A stretch of DNA of 64,000 nucleotides from Pleomorphomonas sp. GTDB lineage: Bacteria; Pseudomonadota; Alphaproteobacteria; Rhizobiales; Pleomorphomonadaceae. The notes under the pieces are model-generated. The model did no database searches. It had not been told where the DNA came from and worked only from the letters and a program-made list of their open reading frames with translations. The stretch is from positions 44,345-108,344 of the forward strand of contig JARKNW010000071.1 of the NCBI GenBank assembly GCA_029976075.1, written 5' to 3'. Made by a program: the position numbers and the translations under genes. Of this stretch, positions 35,068 through 43,762 are shown piece by piece (position 1 is the stretch's first letter; every line of letters begins with the position of its first letter).

Positions 35068-36114
35068 CTAACGCGGCATCAGGAGCCACAGATCGAGATC
35101 GAGCACGACACACGGCAGATAGGCACCACTGTCGTCCCGGTCAGGAAAATCGGCGGCAGGCTGATCGCGGATACCGACGAGCCGAACGCGCAGGGCACCG
35201 AGGTCGTCACGGCCGTCAAGCAGCTCCTTGCCAACCACCGTCGACCATGCGTGGACGGTTGCCCCCGTGAACACCGGCCCGACGTAACGGCCTCCATTGA
35301 TCGCCGCAACATGCACGGCATTGCCGAGACCGTTGAAGGTCAACGCACGCGCAATGGCCATGACCACGCCTCCTGGCACCAACCAGCGGCCGCGTGACCG
35401 ATCATCGGAAAAAGGCAGTGGATGCTGGCGAGCGGGATTGCCGAAGAAGCGAGCCGCCATCATGGCGGTTCCCTCGTCGATCAGTACTCCATCAACATGG
35501 TCGATGCGCTCTCCCAGCTCGTAGTCTCCCCAGCGGAAGCGACTGCCGGACAATCCGGTATCCCATGCGGAAAGATCCAGAACCGGCAACCGCGCGCCCA
35601 GGGCATCGGCGGGAACGGCCGCCGGTAACTGGGGCACCAGCTGCTCCGAAAAAGGCGGGACGCCCTCTTCGGCCTTGCGGACCGTCTGCCAGCGGGCAAA
35701 GTCCATCACCTCCACGCCACCATCCTTATGGCCGGTAGTCCGCAGATAGACGACGCCGGTACGGCCGCCCGTGTCACGCAGACCGATCACCTCGGTCACG
35801 GCGGAGATGGTTTCGCCGGGATAAACCGGCGCCAGGAAACGGCAGCCGGCATAACCAAGATTGGCCACGGCGTTGATGCCGACATCCGGTACGGACTGGG
35901 CGAACACTATATTGAAAACCAGAAAATCATCGATAGGAGCCATCGGATGACCGACGGCATGTGCAAAGTCATCCGACGATTGCAAGGCGAAGCGGCTGCC
36001 GGTAAGCGCCCGATAGAAAGCAACGTCGCCGTCGGTAACCGTACGCGGGCTGGCGTGGCGGAACACCTGGCCAACCCGGAAATCCTCGAAATGTCGGCCG
36101 CCGCTACTCTTCAT
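35068..36114 (-). CDS. mch: Mesaconyl-CoA hydratase-like double-hotdog MaoC protein
   Basis: 348-residue protein of the MaoC-like double-hotdog type. The N-terminal part FEDFRVGQVFRHASPRTVTDGDVAFY, with SRFALQSS, APIDDFLVFNIVFAQSVPDVGINAVANLGYAGCRF and YPGETISA, follows mesaconyl-CoA hydratase of the ethylmalonyl-CoA pathway, which converts mesaconyl-CoA to beta-methylmalyl-CoA. A paralogous MaoC dehydratase cannot be excluded. ATG 36114 gives the usual N-terminus; the longer frame to 36171 adds unrelated sequence. It stands alone, convergent with plsC/olsA and divergent from polA. No other ethylmalonyl-CoA pathway gene is in the window. Confidence 0.78.
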   Translation of the reverse strand: MKSSGGRHFEDFRVGQVFRHASPRTVTDGDVAFYRALTGSRFALQSSDDFAHAVGHPMAPIDDFLVFNIVFAQSVPDVGINAVANLGYAGCRFLAPVYPGETISAVTEVIGLRDTGGRTGVVYLRTTGHKDGGVEVMDFARWQTVRKAEEGVPPFSEQLVPQLPAAVPADALGARLPVLDLSAWDTGLSGSRFRWGDYELGERIDHVDGVLIDEGTAMMAARFFGNPARQHPLPFSDDRSRGRWLVPGGVVMAIARALTFNGLGNAVHVAAINGGRYVGPVFTGATVHAWSTVVGKELLDGRDDLGALRVRLVGIRDQPAADFPDRDDSGAYLPCVVLDLDLWLLMPR

Positions 36115-36194
36115 GGCCGCCCCCGGTCCGCGAATCGCTGACCATGATGACCCGCGATGCCGGAGTGTCATCCCCGCCGTTGGTCGGGGATCGT

Positions 36195-36392
36195 TTAGAA
36201 CCGGTCTTTGCCGGACCGACCGGCGATGAAATCCACCGTTTGCAGTGTTGGATGCACCCTGCCTGAAGGACCGGCAACAAAAGCGCTGGTGGACATCCTC
36301 CCGAAAGCGTCAGCAGCAAGCGCGAGCGGCAACGGTGCGACTTCACTTCCGTCGGACAGGCGGGCATAGTCGACCCATGTCCAACGCAGCAT
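36195..36392 (-). pseudogene. Possible remnant of a thioesterase-family gene
   Basis: A 65-codon open frame in the mch/polA gap whose middle reads ARLSDGSEVAPLPLALAADA, followed by SGRVHPTLQTVDF. This pattern resembles the central strand-helix of acyl-CoA thioesterase (hotdog) proteins, in which DPLALA..LAD is followed by a PT..L.V.F strand. Both ends are missing: its start lies inside the polA 5' end (16-base overlap) and it stops soon after the conserved part. Third-position bias is weaker than in neighbouring genes. It may equally be a chance frame. Confidence 0.3.
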
Positions 36393-39300
36393 CCTCCCCG
36401 AGCCCCGTCTCGCGTCCGGTCAGGGCCGGCGACCACGTATTCCTGATCGACGGATCGGGCTACATCTTCCGCGCCTACCACGCGCTGCCTCCGCTGACCC
36501 GCAAGTCGGACGGCGTGCCGGTCGGGGCTGTCTCGGGCTTCTGCAACATGCTGTGGCGACTGTTGAAGGAAACCGAGAAAACGGCCGTCGGCGTCAGGCC
36601 GACCCATCTGGCGGTGATCTTCGACGCCTCCTCGGTGACGTTCCGCAACGAGATCTACCCGCTCTACAAGGCGCAGCGGCCGGAACCGCCGGCCGACCTT
36701 CGGCCACAGTTCGGTTTGATTCGCGAGGCCGTCCGTGCCTTCAACGTGGCGTGCGTCGAACAGCTCGGTTTCGAGGCTGATGACCTGATCGCTACCTATG
36801 CGACGGAAGCTGCGGCTGTCGGAGCTGACGTCACCATCGTCTCCTCCGACAAGGATCTGATGCAGCTGGTCGGGGATCGCGTCGCACTGCTCGACACGAT
36901 GAAAGACCGGCGGATCGGCGTGCCGGAAGTGATCGAGAAGTTCGGCGTACCGCCGGAAAAGGTCATCGAGGTGCAGTCGCTCGCCGGCGATTCGGTCGAC
37001 AACGTACCCGGCGTTCCCGGCATCGGTCTCAAGACGGCGGCTCAGCTCATCCTCGAATATGGTGACCTCGAGGCGTTGCTGGCGGGCGCTCCCGGCATCA
37101 AGCAGCAGAAGCGGCGCGAGAACCTGATCGCCTTTGCCGAACAGGCACGCATTTCGCACCGCCTTGTAACGTTGAAGCGGGACGTGCCGCTGGAGCATTC
37201 GATCGATACGCTCGGCGTGCGGCCGATCATCGGCGAGCGTCTGGTCGCCTATGCCAAGGCGATGGAGTTTTCCACCATCATTCGCCGCGTGTCCGAGGCA
37301 ACCGGAGTCGAACCTTCGAAGGTCGCGCCCGCCGTGGTTCCGGTGACGCATTGGCCTCCGGAGGGAGAGGTCTCCTCGGAAGCGGGGGACGTGTCGGCGA
37401 CGACCGCCAGTGTCGACGCTGCCCAGGGAAGTCCAGCGACGGCTTCCCCATCTCTTGTGCCGTTGGCCGAAGCGGAGAGCAGTGAAGCTGCCCCGATCGC
37501 GCCAGGCTTTACGCCGTCCGGCCGTGCTGCCGAGGCCCTGGCTCAGATGCAGGCGATTCCGGTCGATTATGCAGCTTACGAGACGATCACCGATATCGCC
37601 CGTCTCGAGGCTTGGGTGGCGGACGCCCGCGAGGCCGGTCGCGTTGCCTTCGACACCGAGACTTCCGGCCTCGACCCCATGCGAGCGGAAATCGTCGGGG
37701 CCTCGCTGGCGATAACGCCGGGCCGCGCCTGCTACATCCCGCTTGCCCATGTATCCGGTGCTGGAGACCTCCTGGGAGGGGGGCTGCTTGCCGGCCAGAT
37801 CGCCATTCCAGACTTCGTGCGTGTCCTGAAACCGCTCATGGAGGACCCGTCGGTCCTGAAGATCGGCCAGAACGCCAAATACGACTGGGTCGTCCTGAAG
37901 CGCCTCGGCATCACCGTGGCGCCCTGCGACGACACAATGCTGATTTCCTACGCCCTCGATGCCGGCCGCATGGGACATGGCATGGACGAGTTGTCGGAGG
38001 TGCTGCTCGGTCACAAGCCAATCGCTTTCAAGGACGTCTGCGGCTCCGGCAAGTCGATGATCACCTTTGACCGGGTGCCGCTCGACAGGGCTACGCAGTA
38101 CGCCGCCGAGGACGCCGATATCACACTGCGTCTCTGGCACGTCTTGAAGCCGCGCCTCCCTGCCGAAGGGATGACGGCGCTCTACGAGACGGCCGAGCGA
38201 CCTCTCGTCGATGTCATCGCCCGGATGGAGATGCGCGGCGTGTCCGTCGACCGGCAGATCCTGTCGCGCCTTTCCGGCGATTTCGCGCAGTCGATGGCAG
38301 CCATGGAAGCCGGCATCTTCGAGGTGGCCGGCGAGACCTTCAACATCGGCTCGCCCAAGCAGATTGGCGATATCCTGTTCGGCAAGCTCGGACTTGCCGG
38401 CGCCAAGAAAACCAAGACGGGGGCCTGGGCTACCGGTGCCGACGTGCTGGAAGACCTCGCCGCCGAGGGCCACGAACTACCGCGCCGTATTCTCGACTGG
38501 CGCCAGCTCTCCAAGCTGAAATCGACCTACACCGATGCGTTACCGGGCTATATCCACCCGCAGACCAAGCGCGTCCATACCAGCTACTCGCTGGCGGCGA
38601 CCACCACTGGCCGCCTCGCCTCATCGGAGCCCAACCTCCAGAACATTCCGGTGCGAACCGAGGAAGGACGCAAGATCCGACGCGCCTTCGTGGCGCCATC
38701 CGGCCGCAAGCTGCTGTCTGCGGACTACAGCCAGATCGAGTTGCGCGTTCTAGCGCACGTCGCCGACATCCCCGCGTTGAAGAACGCCTTTGCCGAAGGG
38801 ATCGACATCCACGCCATGACCGCTTCGGAAATGTTCGGCGTGCCGGTCGAGGGAATGGACCCGATGATCCGTCGCCGAGCCAAGGCGATCAACTTCGGCA
38901 TCATCTACGGCATCTCGGCCTTCGGCCTCGCCAACCAGTTGTCGATCCGGCGCGAAGAGGCGAGCGACTATATCAAGCGCTATTTCCAACGATTCCCCGG
39001 CATTCGCGACTATATGGAAGCGACCAAGCGGCAGGCGCGCGAGACCGGCTACGTCACCACCATTTTCGGCCGCAAGGCGCATTATCCCGAAATTGGCTCG
39101 CCCAATCCCTCGATGCGCGCCTTCATGGAGCGCGCGGCCATCAACGCGCCGATCCAGGGTTCGGCGGCCGACATCATCCGCCGCGCCATGGCACGCATGG
39201 AGGCGGCGCTTGCCGAGGCAAGGCTGTCGGCGCTGATGTTGCTGCAGGTGCACGACGAGCTCATCTTCGAAGTACCCGACGATGAGGTCGAGGCGACGAT

Positions 39301-39409
39301 CCCGGTGGTGCGTGCCGTCATGGAGAGCGCCGCCGAGCCGACCTTGAAGCTGGCCGTGCCCTTGGTGGTCGATGCCCGTGCCGCACAGAACTGGGACGAA
39401 GCCCACTGA
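36377..39409 (+). CDS. polA: DNA polymerase I
   Basis: 1010-residue repair and Okazaki-fragment polymerase. The 5'-3' exonuclease domain covers about 15-310 (DHVFLIDGSGYIFRAYHALPP, then SDKDLMQLV and the helix-hairpin SLAGDSVDNVPGVPGIG). An alanine/proline-rich linker near 315-390 explains the extra length over E. coli PolA. The 3'-5' proofreading domain has D426-T-E428 (FDTETSGLD). The polymerase domain has D783 in DYSQIELRVLAH, RRRAKAINFGIIYG, and D960 in VHDELIFE. ATG 36377 gives the conserved N-terminus. cobO follows after 25 bases and may be cotranscribed. Confidence 0.98.
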   Translation: MSNAASSPSPVSRPVRAGDHVFLIDGSGYIFRAYHALPPLTRKSDGVPVGAVSGFCNMLWRLLKETEKTAVGVRPTHLAVIFDASSVTFRNEIYPLYKAQRPEPPADLRPQFGLIREAVRAFNVACVEQLGFEADDLIATYATEAAAVGADVTIVSSDKDLMQLVGDRVALLDTMKDRRIGVPEVIEKFGVPPEKVIEVQSLAGDSVDNVPGVPGIGLKTAAQLILEYGDLEALLAGAPGIKQQKRRENLIAFAEQARISHRLVTLKRDVPLEHSIDTLGVRPIIGERLVAYAKAMEFSTIIRRVSEATGVEPSKVAPAVVPVTHWPPEGEVSSEAGDVSATTASVDAAQGSPATASPSLVPLAEAESSEAAPIAPGFTPSGRAAEALAQMQAIPVDYAAYETITDIARLEAWVADAREAGRVAFDTETSGLDPMRAEIVGASLAITPGRACYIPLAHVSGAGDLLGGGLLAGQIAIPDFVRVLKPLMEDPSVLKIGQNAKYDWVVLKRLGITVAPCDDTMLISYALDAGRMGHGMDELSEVLLGHKPIAFKDVCGSGKSMITFDRVPLDRATQYAAEDADITLRLWHVLKPRLPAEGMTALYETAERPLVDVIARMEMRGVSVDRQILSRLSGDFAQSMAAMEAGIFEVAGETFNIGSPKQIGDILFGKLGLAGAKKTKTGAWATGADVLEDLAAEGHELPRRILDWRQLSKLKSTYTDALPGYIHPQTKRVHTSYSLAATTTGRLASSEPNLQNIPVRTEEGRKIRRAFVAPSGRKLLSADYSQIELRVLAHVADIPALKNAFAEGIDIHAMTASEMFGVPVEGMDPMIRRRAKAINFGIIYGISAFGLANQLSIRREEASDYIKRYFQRFPGIRDYMEATKRQARETGYVTTIFGRKAHYPEIGSPNPSMRAFMERAAINAPIQGSAADIIRRAMARMEAALAEARLSALMLLQVHDELIFEVPDDEVEATIPVVRAVMESAAEPTLKLAVPLVVDARAAQNWDEAH

Positions 39410-39434
39410 GCCTGTTCATTACGGAGACTCCGAC

Positions 39435-40040
39435 GTGACCAACGCGGATGCCGAGCGCCATCGGCTGAAGATGGCAAAGCGCAAGGCGGTACAGGATGCC
39501 GAGGTGGCTTCGAAGACCATCGCCGAAAAGGGGCTTCTGATCGTCAATACCGGTGCAGGCAAGGGCAAGTCGACCGCCGCCTTTGGCCTCGTCGTCCGCG
39601 CACTCGGCCATGGCTGGAGAGTTGGCGTCGTCCAGTTTGGCAAGGGCGGATGGGAGAGTGGCGAGCGGCGGGTCCTGGAGAGCTTCCCCGGCGTTTCCTG
39701 GCATACCCTCGGCGAAGGCTTTACCTGGGAGACACAGGATCGGGCTCGGGACGTCGCTGCCGCGGAAAGTGCCTGGGCGAGGGCAGAGGCGCTGATGGAT
39801 GATCCTGACATCCGCCTGCTCGTTCTCGACGAGCTCAACATTGCGCTACGCTACGAGCATCTTGTCCTGTCCGAAGTGGTCGAGCGGCTGAAGGCGCGGC
39901 GAAGCGATCTGACGGTGGTCGTCACCGGTCGCAATGCCAAGCCGGAGCTGATCGAGGCGGCCGACTGCGTCACCGAGATGGTGGCCACGAAGCATCACTT
40001 CGCAGCCGGCGTGAAAGCTCAGGCGGGAATCGAGTTCTGA
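39435..40040 (+). CDS. cobO: Corrinoid adenosyltransferase (CobO/CobA type)
   Basis: Adds the 5'-deoxyadenosyl group to cob(I)yrinic acid a,c-diamide or other corrinoids. The 201 residues carry the P-loop [10 protein letters not shown] near residues 38-47 and the family segments [15 protein letters not shown] and [10 protein letters not shown]. The start is GTG 39435 with GGAG 8 bases upstream; an in-frame ATG at 39372 lies within polA. The stop overlaps the cobQ start by one base (TGATG), a sign of coupling. Confidence 0.96.
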   Translation: MTNADAERHRLKMAKRKAVQDAEVASKTIAEKGLLIVNTGAGKGKSTAAFGLVVRALGHGWRVGVVQFGKGGWESGERRVLESFPGVSWHTLGEGFTWETQDRARDVAAAESAWARAEALMDDPDIRLLVLDELNIALRYEHLVLSEVVERLKARRSDLTVVVTGRNAKPELIEAADCVTEMVATKHHFAAGVKAQAGIEF

Positions 40041-41509
40041 TGGCCAGCCGCCTGATGTTCCAGGGGACAGGCTCGGATGTCGGCAAGTCGCTGATCGTCG
40101 CGGGCCTGTGCCGTCTTTACGCGCGACGCGGTCTCAAGGTCCGTCCGTTCAAACCGCAGAACATGTCGAACAACGCGGCGGTAACGCTGGACGGCGGCGA
40201 GATCGGCCGAGCGCAGGCATTGCAGGCTCGCGCAGCCGGCATCGCCCCGTCGGTCCACATGAACCCCATACTTCTGAAACCTCAGTCGGAAATCGGCTCT
40301 CAGGTCGTGGTGCAGGGCAGGATCGTTGGCAATGCACGGGCCCGCGACTATCAGTCAATGAAGCCGCAGCTGATGCCAGCCGTGCTCGACAGCTTTGCAC
40401 AGCTTTCCAAGGATGCAGATCTGGTCCTCATCGAGGGAGCCGGCTCACCGGCGGAGATCAACCTCCGGGCGGGCGACATTGCCAACATGGGCTTTGCCCA
40501 GGCCACCCGGACTCCGGTGATTCTCATCGGAGATATCGACAGGGGGGGCGTCATCGCCTCGATCGTCGGGACCAAGGCTGTCATGACGGAGGACGATGCG
40601 GGCCTCGTCGTCGGATATCTGATCAATCGCTTTCGCGGCGATGTGTCGCTGTTCGACACAGGTCTTGCCGAGATCACCCGTCGCACCGGCTGGCGGCCTC
40701 TCGGCGTGGTGCCCCACTTTGCAGATGCCGGCCGGCTGCCGGCCGAGGATGCCCTGGGGCTCAGAAGTCGCTATCACGCCAGCGAGGCTGACAGCCAGAA
40801 GCGCATCGTCGTTCCGGTACTTCCGCGGATCGCCAACTTCGACGACCTCGATCCACTCCGCCAGGAAAGGGGAATAGAGGTCGTTCTTTCAGAACCGGGC
40901 CACCCTATGCCTTTTGCCGATCTGATACTGCTTCCCGGTTCGAAGGCCACCATTCCCGACCTTGGCGAACTGAAAAAGGAAGGCTGGGATATCGATATCC
41001 GCGCCCATGCCCGACGTGGTGGCAAGGTACTCGGCCTATGTGGTGGCTATCAGATGCTGGGCCGGCTTTTGCGCGATCCGGAACGAATCGAAAGCGACAT
41101 CGAAGCCGTCGAAGGTCTTGGCTTGCTCGACGTGGAAACCATCATGACCGGCGACAAGCGCCTTCGTCCGGTGAGCGGCGTATCGATGCCGGACGGTACG
41201 TCCTTTTCCGGCTATGAGATGCATGTCGGGACAACCTTCGGCCCTGATCGCTCAAGGCCGTTCGCCCGTCTTTCGGGGGGGGAAGACGAGGGGGCGATCT
41301 CACAGAGCGGCAACGTCGCCGGCAGCTACTGCCACGGCCTGTTTGCCGATGACCGACAGCGCGCAAGGCTGCTTGCCTGGATCGGCGCCGAGCCATCGCC
41401 TCTCGTCTACGAGGCAGAGATCGAGAGAGTGCTTGATGGTCTAGCCGACCATCTGGCGGCTCACCTCGATATCGAAGGTCTCCTCGAACTCAGCCGAATG
41501 CAAGGATGA
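40040..41509 (+). CDS. cobQ: Cobyric acid synthase
   Basis: 489-residue amidotransferase that makes the b, d, e and g amides of adenosylcobyric acid. The N-terminal ATP-binding domain starts with the P-loop-like GTGSDVGKS at residues 9-17. The glutaminase domain has the nucleophile C334 in [14 protein letters not shown], and the late SYCHGLF supplies the histidine. It is translationally coupled to cobO. Its 3' end overlaps the convergent cobD by 20 bases. Confidence 0.97.
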   Translation: MASRLMFQGTGSDVGKSLIVAGLCRLYARRGLKVRPFKPQNMSNNAAVTLDGGEIGRAQALQARAAGIAPSVHMNPILLKPQSEIGSQVVVQGRIVGNARARDYQSMKPQLMPAVLDSFAQLSKDADLVLIEGAGSPAEINLRAGDIANMGFAQATRTPVILIGDIDRGGVIASIVGTKAVMTEDDAGLVVGYLINRFRGDVSLFDTGLAEITRRTGWRPLGVVPHFADAGRLPAEDALGLRSRYHASEADSQKRIVVPVLPRIANFDDLDPLRQERGIEVVLSEPGHPMPFADLILLPGSKATIPDLGELKKEGWDIDIRAHARRGGKVLGLCGGYQMLGRLLRDPERIESDIEAVEGLGLLDVETIMTGDKRLRPVSGVSMPDGTSFSGYEMHVGTTFGPDRSRPFARLSGGEDEGAISQSGNVAGSYCHGLFADDRQRARLLAWIGAEPSPLVYEAEIERVLDGLADHLAAHLDIEGLLELSRMQG

Positions 41510-42482
41510 CCAAACCGAGCCAGACGAGTCCGAGCGTCGAGGCGATCAGCAACAGCGCCCGCCGATAGAGTCTCAGCGCGCGATCGATGTCATAAGCGTT
41601 GACCTCGGCACGGCCATCCCCCATCCAGGCATCTTCAATGCGCGTGTCGCCGTAGACTTTGGGACCGTTGAGGCGCAGCCCAAGGGCCCCGGCCATCGCT
41701 GCCTCCGGCCAGCCGGCGTTGGGCGACTTGTGACGATGGGCATCGCGATCCATTGCCCGGACGGCCGCCGCTGCCGAAGCGCCATCGTCGGCAAGCGCCG
41801 CCAGCACGATCGCCCAGGCAGTGAGCCGCGAGGCCGGCAGGTTGACGAGATCGTCAAGCCGAGCCGATGCCCAGCCGAATGCCAGATAGCGCGGCGTCTT
41901 GTGACCGATCATTGAGTCAGCCGTGTTGATCGCCTTGTAGGCCGCAGCTCCGGGCAGACCGAACACCGCCATCCAGAAAAGCGGCGCCGTAACTCCGTCG
42001 GAGAAACTCTCGGCCAGACTTTCGATGGCGGCGCGGCAAACGCCGGCCGCGTCGAGATGAGCCGGGTTCCGGCCGACAATCCGACCAACAGCAAGCCGCC
42101 CTGCCTCAAGGCCTTCCTGGCGCATGGCATCGGCAACGGCGGCGACGTGAACGTGCAGGCTGCGGGCAGCCAGAAGCGTAGAACCGACAACAGCCGCAAG
42201 GCAGGGGCCGGCGATGGGACCGGCAAGGCCCAACAATGAACCGATCGCAGCAGCAACGAGAGCGCTCGCCGCCACATTGGCGGCCGCCGCGAGAATACCG
42301 TTCAGTCGGCGGCGATCAGTATCGAGTTCGTCGCGATTGAGTGAGCGGTCGAGAAAGCCGATCAACGCCCCCATCCAGGTGACGGGGTGTCCGATCTGCC
42401 GGAAAAGCAAATCCGGATAGCCGATCACCGCTTCCAGACCGAGAGCCAGAAGGGCGATGAGGAAGAATTCAAGCGGAACCAT
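41490..42482 (-). CDS. cobD: Adenosylcobinamide-phosphate synthase (CobD/CbiB)
   Basis: Inner-membrane enzyme of 330 residues that joins aminopropanol phosphate or its parent to adenosylcobyric acid. Family features are the start [12 protein letters not shown], then [15 protein letters not shown], the central [33 protein letters not shown], and [13 protein letters not shown]. It is convergent with cobQ and overlaps it by 20 bases. The threonine-phosphate decarboxylase cobC often found beside cobD is not in the window; the 600 bases upstream are non-coding. Confidence 0.96.
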   Translation of the reverse strand: MVPLEFFLIALLALGLEAVIGYPDLLFRQIGHPVTWMGALIGFLDRSLNRDELDTDRRRLNGILAAAANVAASALVAAAIGSLLGLAGPIAGPCLAAVVGSTLLAARSLHVHVAAVADAMRQEGLEAGRLAVGRIVGRNPAHLDAAGVCRAAIESLAESFSDGVTAPLFWMAVFGLPGAAAYKAINTADSMIGHKTPRYLAFGWASARLDDLVNLPASRLTAWAIVLAALADDGASAAAAVRAMDRDAHRHKSPNAGWPEAAMAGALGLRLNGPKVYGDTRIEDAWMGDGRAEVNAYDIDRALRLYRRALLLIASTLGLVWLGLVILAFG

Positions 42483-43077
42483 GTCAGCGTCTCTTCAGAA
42501 GCACCGGTCGATCAACCTGAGGCGGCGCCGGTCTTTCTGTCATGCATGGGGGCTGCCGGAAAGCCCCGATATCTCCAATTCAGGGTCAGGCGAACTGGAA
42601 CGTCACACGTTTCAGGAGCCACCGAAACTGAGACGATTTGGGTATTTTTCCCGCCGGAAGAGAATCCGGATCGGACTATGGAATATCATACCTTTAAATA
42701 CTTACGGTTCATTTCCATCAATGGTTGATGAGATGGAACCAATATCGTTCCACGAGTCCGCAGCTTCCAGCGACGCGTTGGTGGGCCGTTCCAAAATCGC
42801 GATTCATTTCAAGACTCTATAATCGGGGTTGCCCCCATCATCCAGCAGTTCTTTCCAAGCACCTTTCCTTCAAAAGACTTCTTCAAGGAAGCGTTTGATT
42901 CATCAAATGACAATAAGGACTCTTAAAAATCACCGTTTCGGCTAGCCGAGACAACAACATTGCCAACCGAGACGGGAATCCACTTCAGTTTTCAGTAACC
43001 AATCCATGCGTGTATTGCCGTGCCTCAGGTCATCGGACGGATGTGGCATCAACCGCCTAGATTGTAGAGAGTCTAAG
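42483..43077 (+). other. Long AT-richer intergenic region between cobD and the chemotaxis operon
   Basis: About 595 bases with no convincing gene; the open frames here use rare codons and show no family. Visible structures are GGGGCT (42549-42554) with AGCCCC (42562-42567), TTCCTT (42865-42870) with AAGGAA (42885-42890), and the perfect inverted repeat TTTGAT-TC-ATCAAA at 42894-42907, a possible operator. The second half is visibly richer in A and T than the rest of the window. The promoter of the chemotaxis operon must lie here, but no clear -35/-10 pair could be fixed. Confidence 0.5.
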
Positions 43078-43401
43078 TTGTTATCGCTCGAACAAAGCAA
43101 GGTATCTCGCGATCTAGCTGCCGTCCTCGATGCATCGGCAGTTCGTGATCTGCATGCCGAGATCGAGCCTCTCCTCTCCGAGACCACCCTTCTGACGCTC
43201 AACGCCGCGGCGGTCGAACGCCTCGGCACACAAGCCGTCCAATTATTTGTTGCAACCGCCCGCGCGCTCGAAATGAACGGTGGCCGGCTCGCGATCGTGA
43301 ATACCACGCCAACCTTTCGCGAAGCCTATGCCGACCTCGGCCTACAAGCCGAACTCGACGCCCGGAGCCTCCTAAATGCCGAGAAAGATACTGACGGTTG
43401 A
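43078..43401 (+). CDS. STAS-domain chemotaxis protein (CheS-like position)
   Basis: 107-residue small protein with a single STAS-type fold: LDASAVRDLHAEIEPLLSE, then LTLNAAAVERLGTQAVQLFVATARALEMNGGRLAIVN, the pattern of anti-sigma-antagonist domains. Its place directly before cheY recalls CheS of Sinorhizobium, which helps CheA drain phosphate from CheY1; the match by sequence is not established. The likely start is TTG 43078, with AGAGAG 6 bases upstream; an in-frame ATG at 43006 has no ribosome site. It overlaps cheY by 26 bases, so both are translated from one message. Confidence 0.75.
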   Translation: MLSLEQSKVSRDLAAVLDASAVRDLHAEIEPLLSETTLLTLNAAAVERLGTQAVQLFVATARALEMNGGRLAIVNTTPTFREAYADLGLQAELDARSLLNAEKDTDG

Positions 43402-43744
43402 CGATTCCAGGACCATGCGCGACATGGTTTCTTACACCCTGAAAGGGGCCGGCTTCGAGGTATTGGAAGCCGAGGATGGGCTCAAGGCACTCAGCGTTCT
43501 GGCCAACCATCGCGTCGACCTGATCATCACCGACATCAACATGCCCAACATGGATGGCGTCACGCTGGTCAAGCGTGTGCGGGCCGGCGGAACTCATGCG
43601 TCGACACCGATCCTTATCCTGACCACGGAGTCAGGCGACGATCGAAAGGCCAGCGGCAAAGCGGCCGGCGCCACGGGATGGATCGTCAAGCCGTTCGCCC
43701 CGGAAAAACTTCTCTCCGTCGTCAACAAGGTCTGCCCAGCCTGA
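43376..43744 (+). CDS. cheY: Chemotaxis response regulator CheY
   Basis: 122-residue single receiver domain that carries the phosphate signal from CheA to the flagellar motor. The acidic pocket is D9-D10, the phosphoacceptor is D53 (LIITDINMP), and the conserved lysine is K105 (VKPF), with LTTES in between. GGAG lies 8 bases before ATG 43376. It overlaps the STAS gene and is followed by cheA after 18 bases. Only one CheY is present here, while rhizobial che operons often have two. Confidence 0.95.
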   Translation: MPRKILTVDDSRTMRDMVSYTLKGAGFEVLEAEDGLKALSVLANHRVDLIITDINMPNMDGVTLVKRVRAGGTHASTPILILTTESGDDRKASGKAAGATGWIVKPFAPEKLLSVVNKVCPA

Positions 43745-43762
43745 CCCTAACGGACGGCCGCC

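Noticed and set aside
36104..38473. 789-codon open frame opposite the polA 5' half
   Set aside because: Antisense shadow; composition rich in His, Arg, Gly and Asp as usual for such frames, and polA is intact in the other direction.
39410..42700. Cobalamin riboswitch near the cob genes
   Set aside because: cobO follows polA by 25 bases with no room for one, and no B12-box-like sequence was seen before cobD.
42457..42822. Open frame of 121 codons in the cobD/che spacer
   Set aside because: Uses many rare codons, has no ribosome site beyond a weak one within cobD, and shows no family similarity.
43006..43077. Upstream extension of the STAS gene to ATG 43006
   Set aside because: No ribosome site and no similarity; TTG 43078 has AGAGAG at the right distance and starts near the conserved domain.
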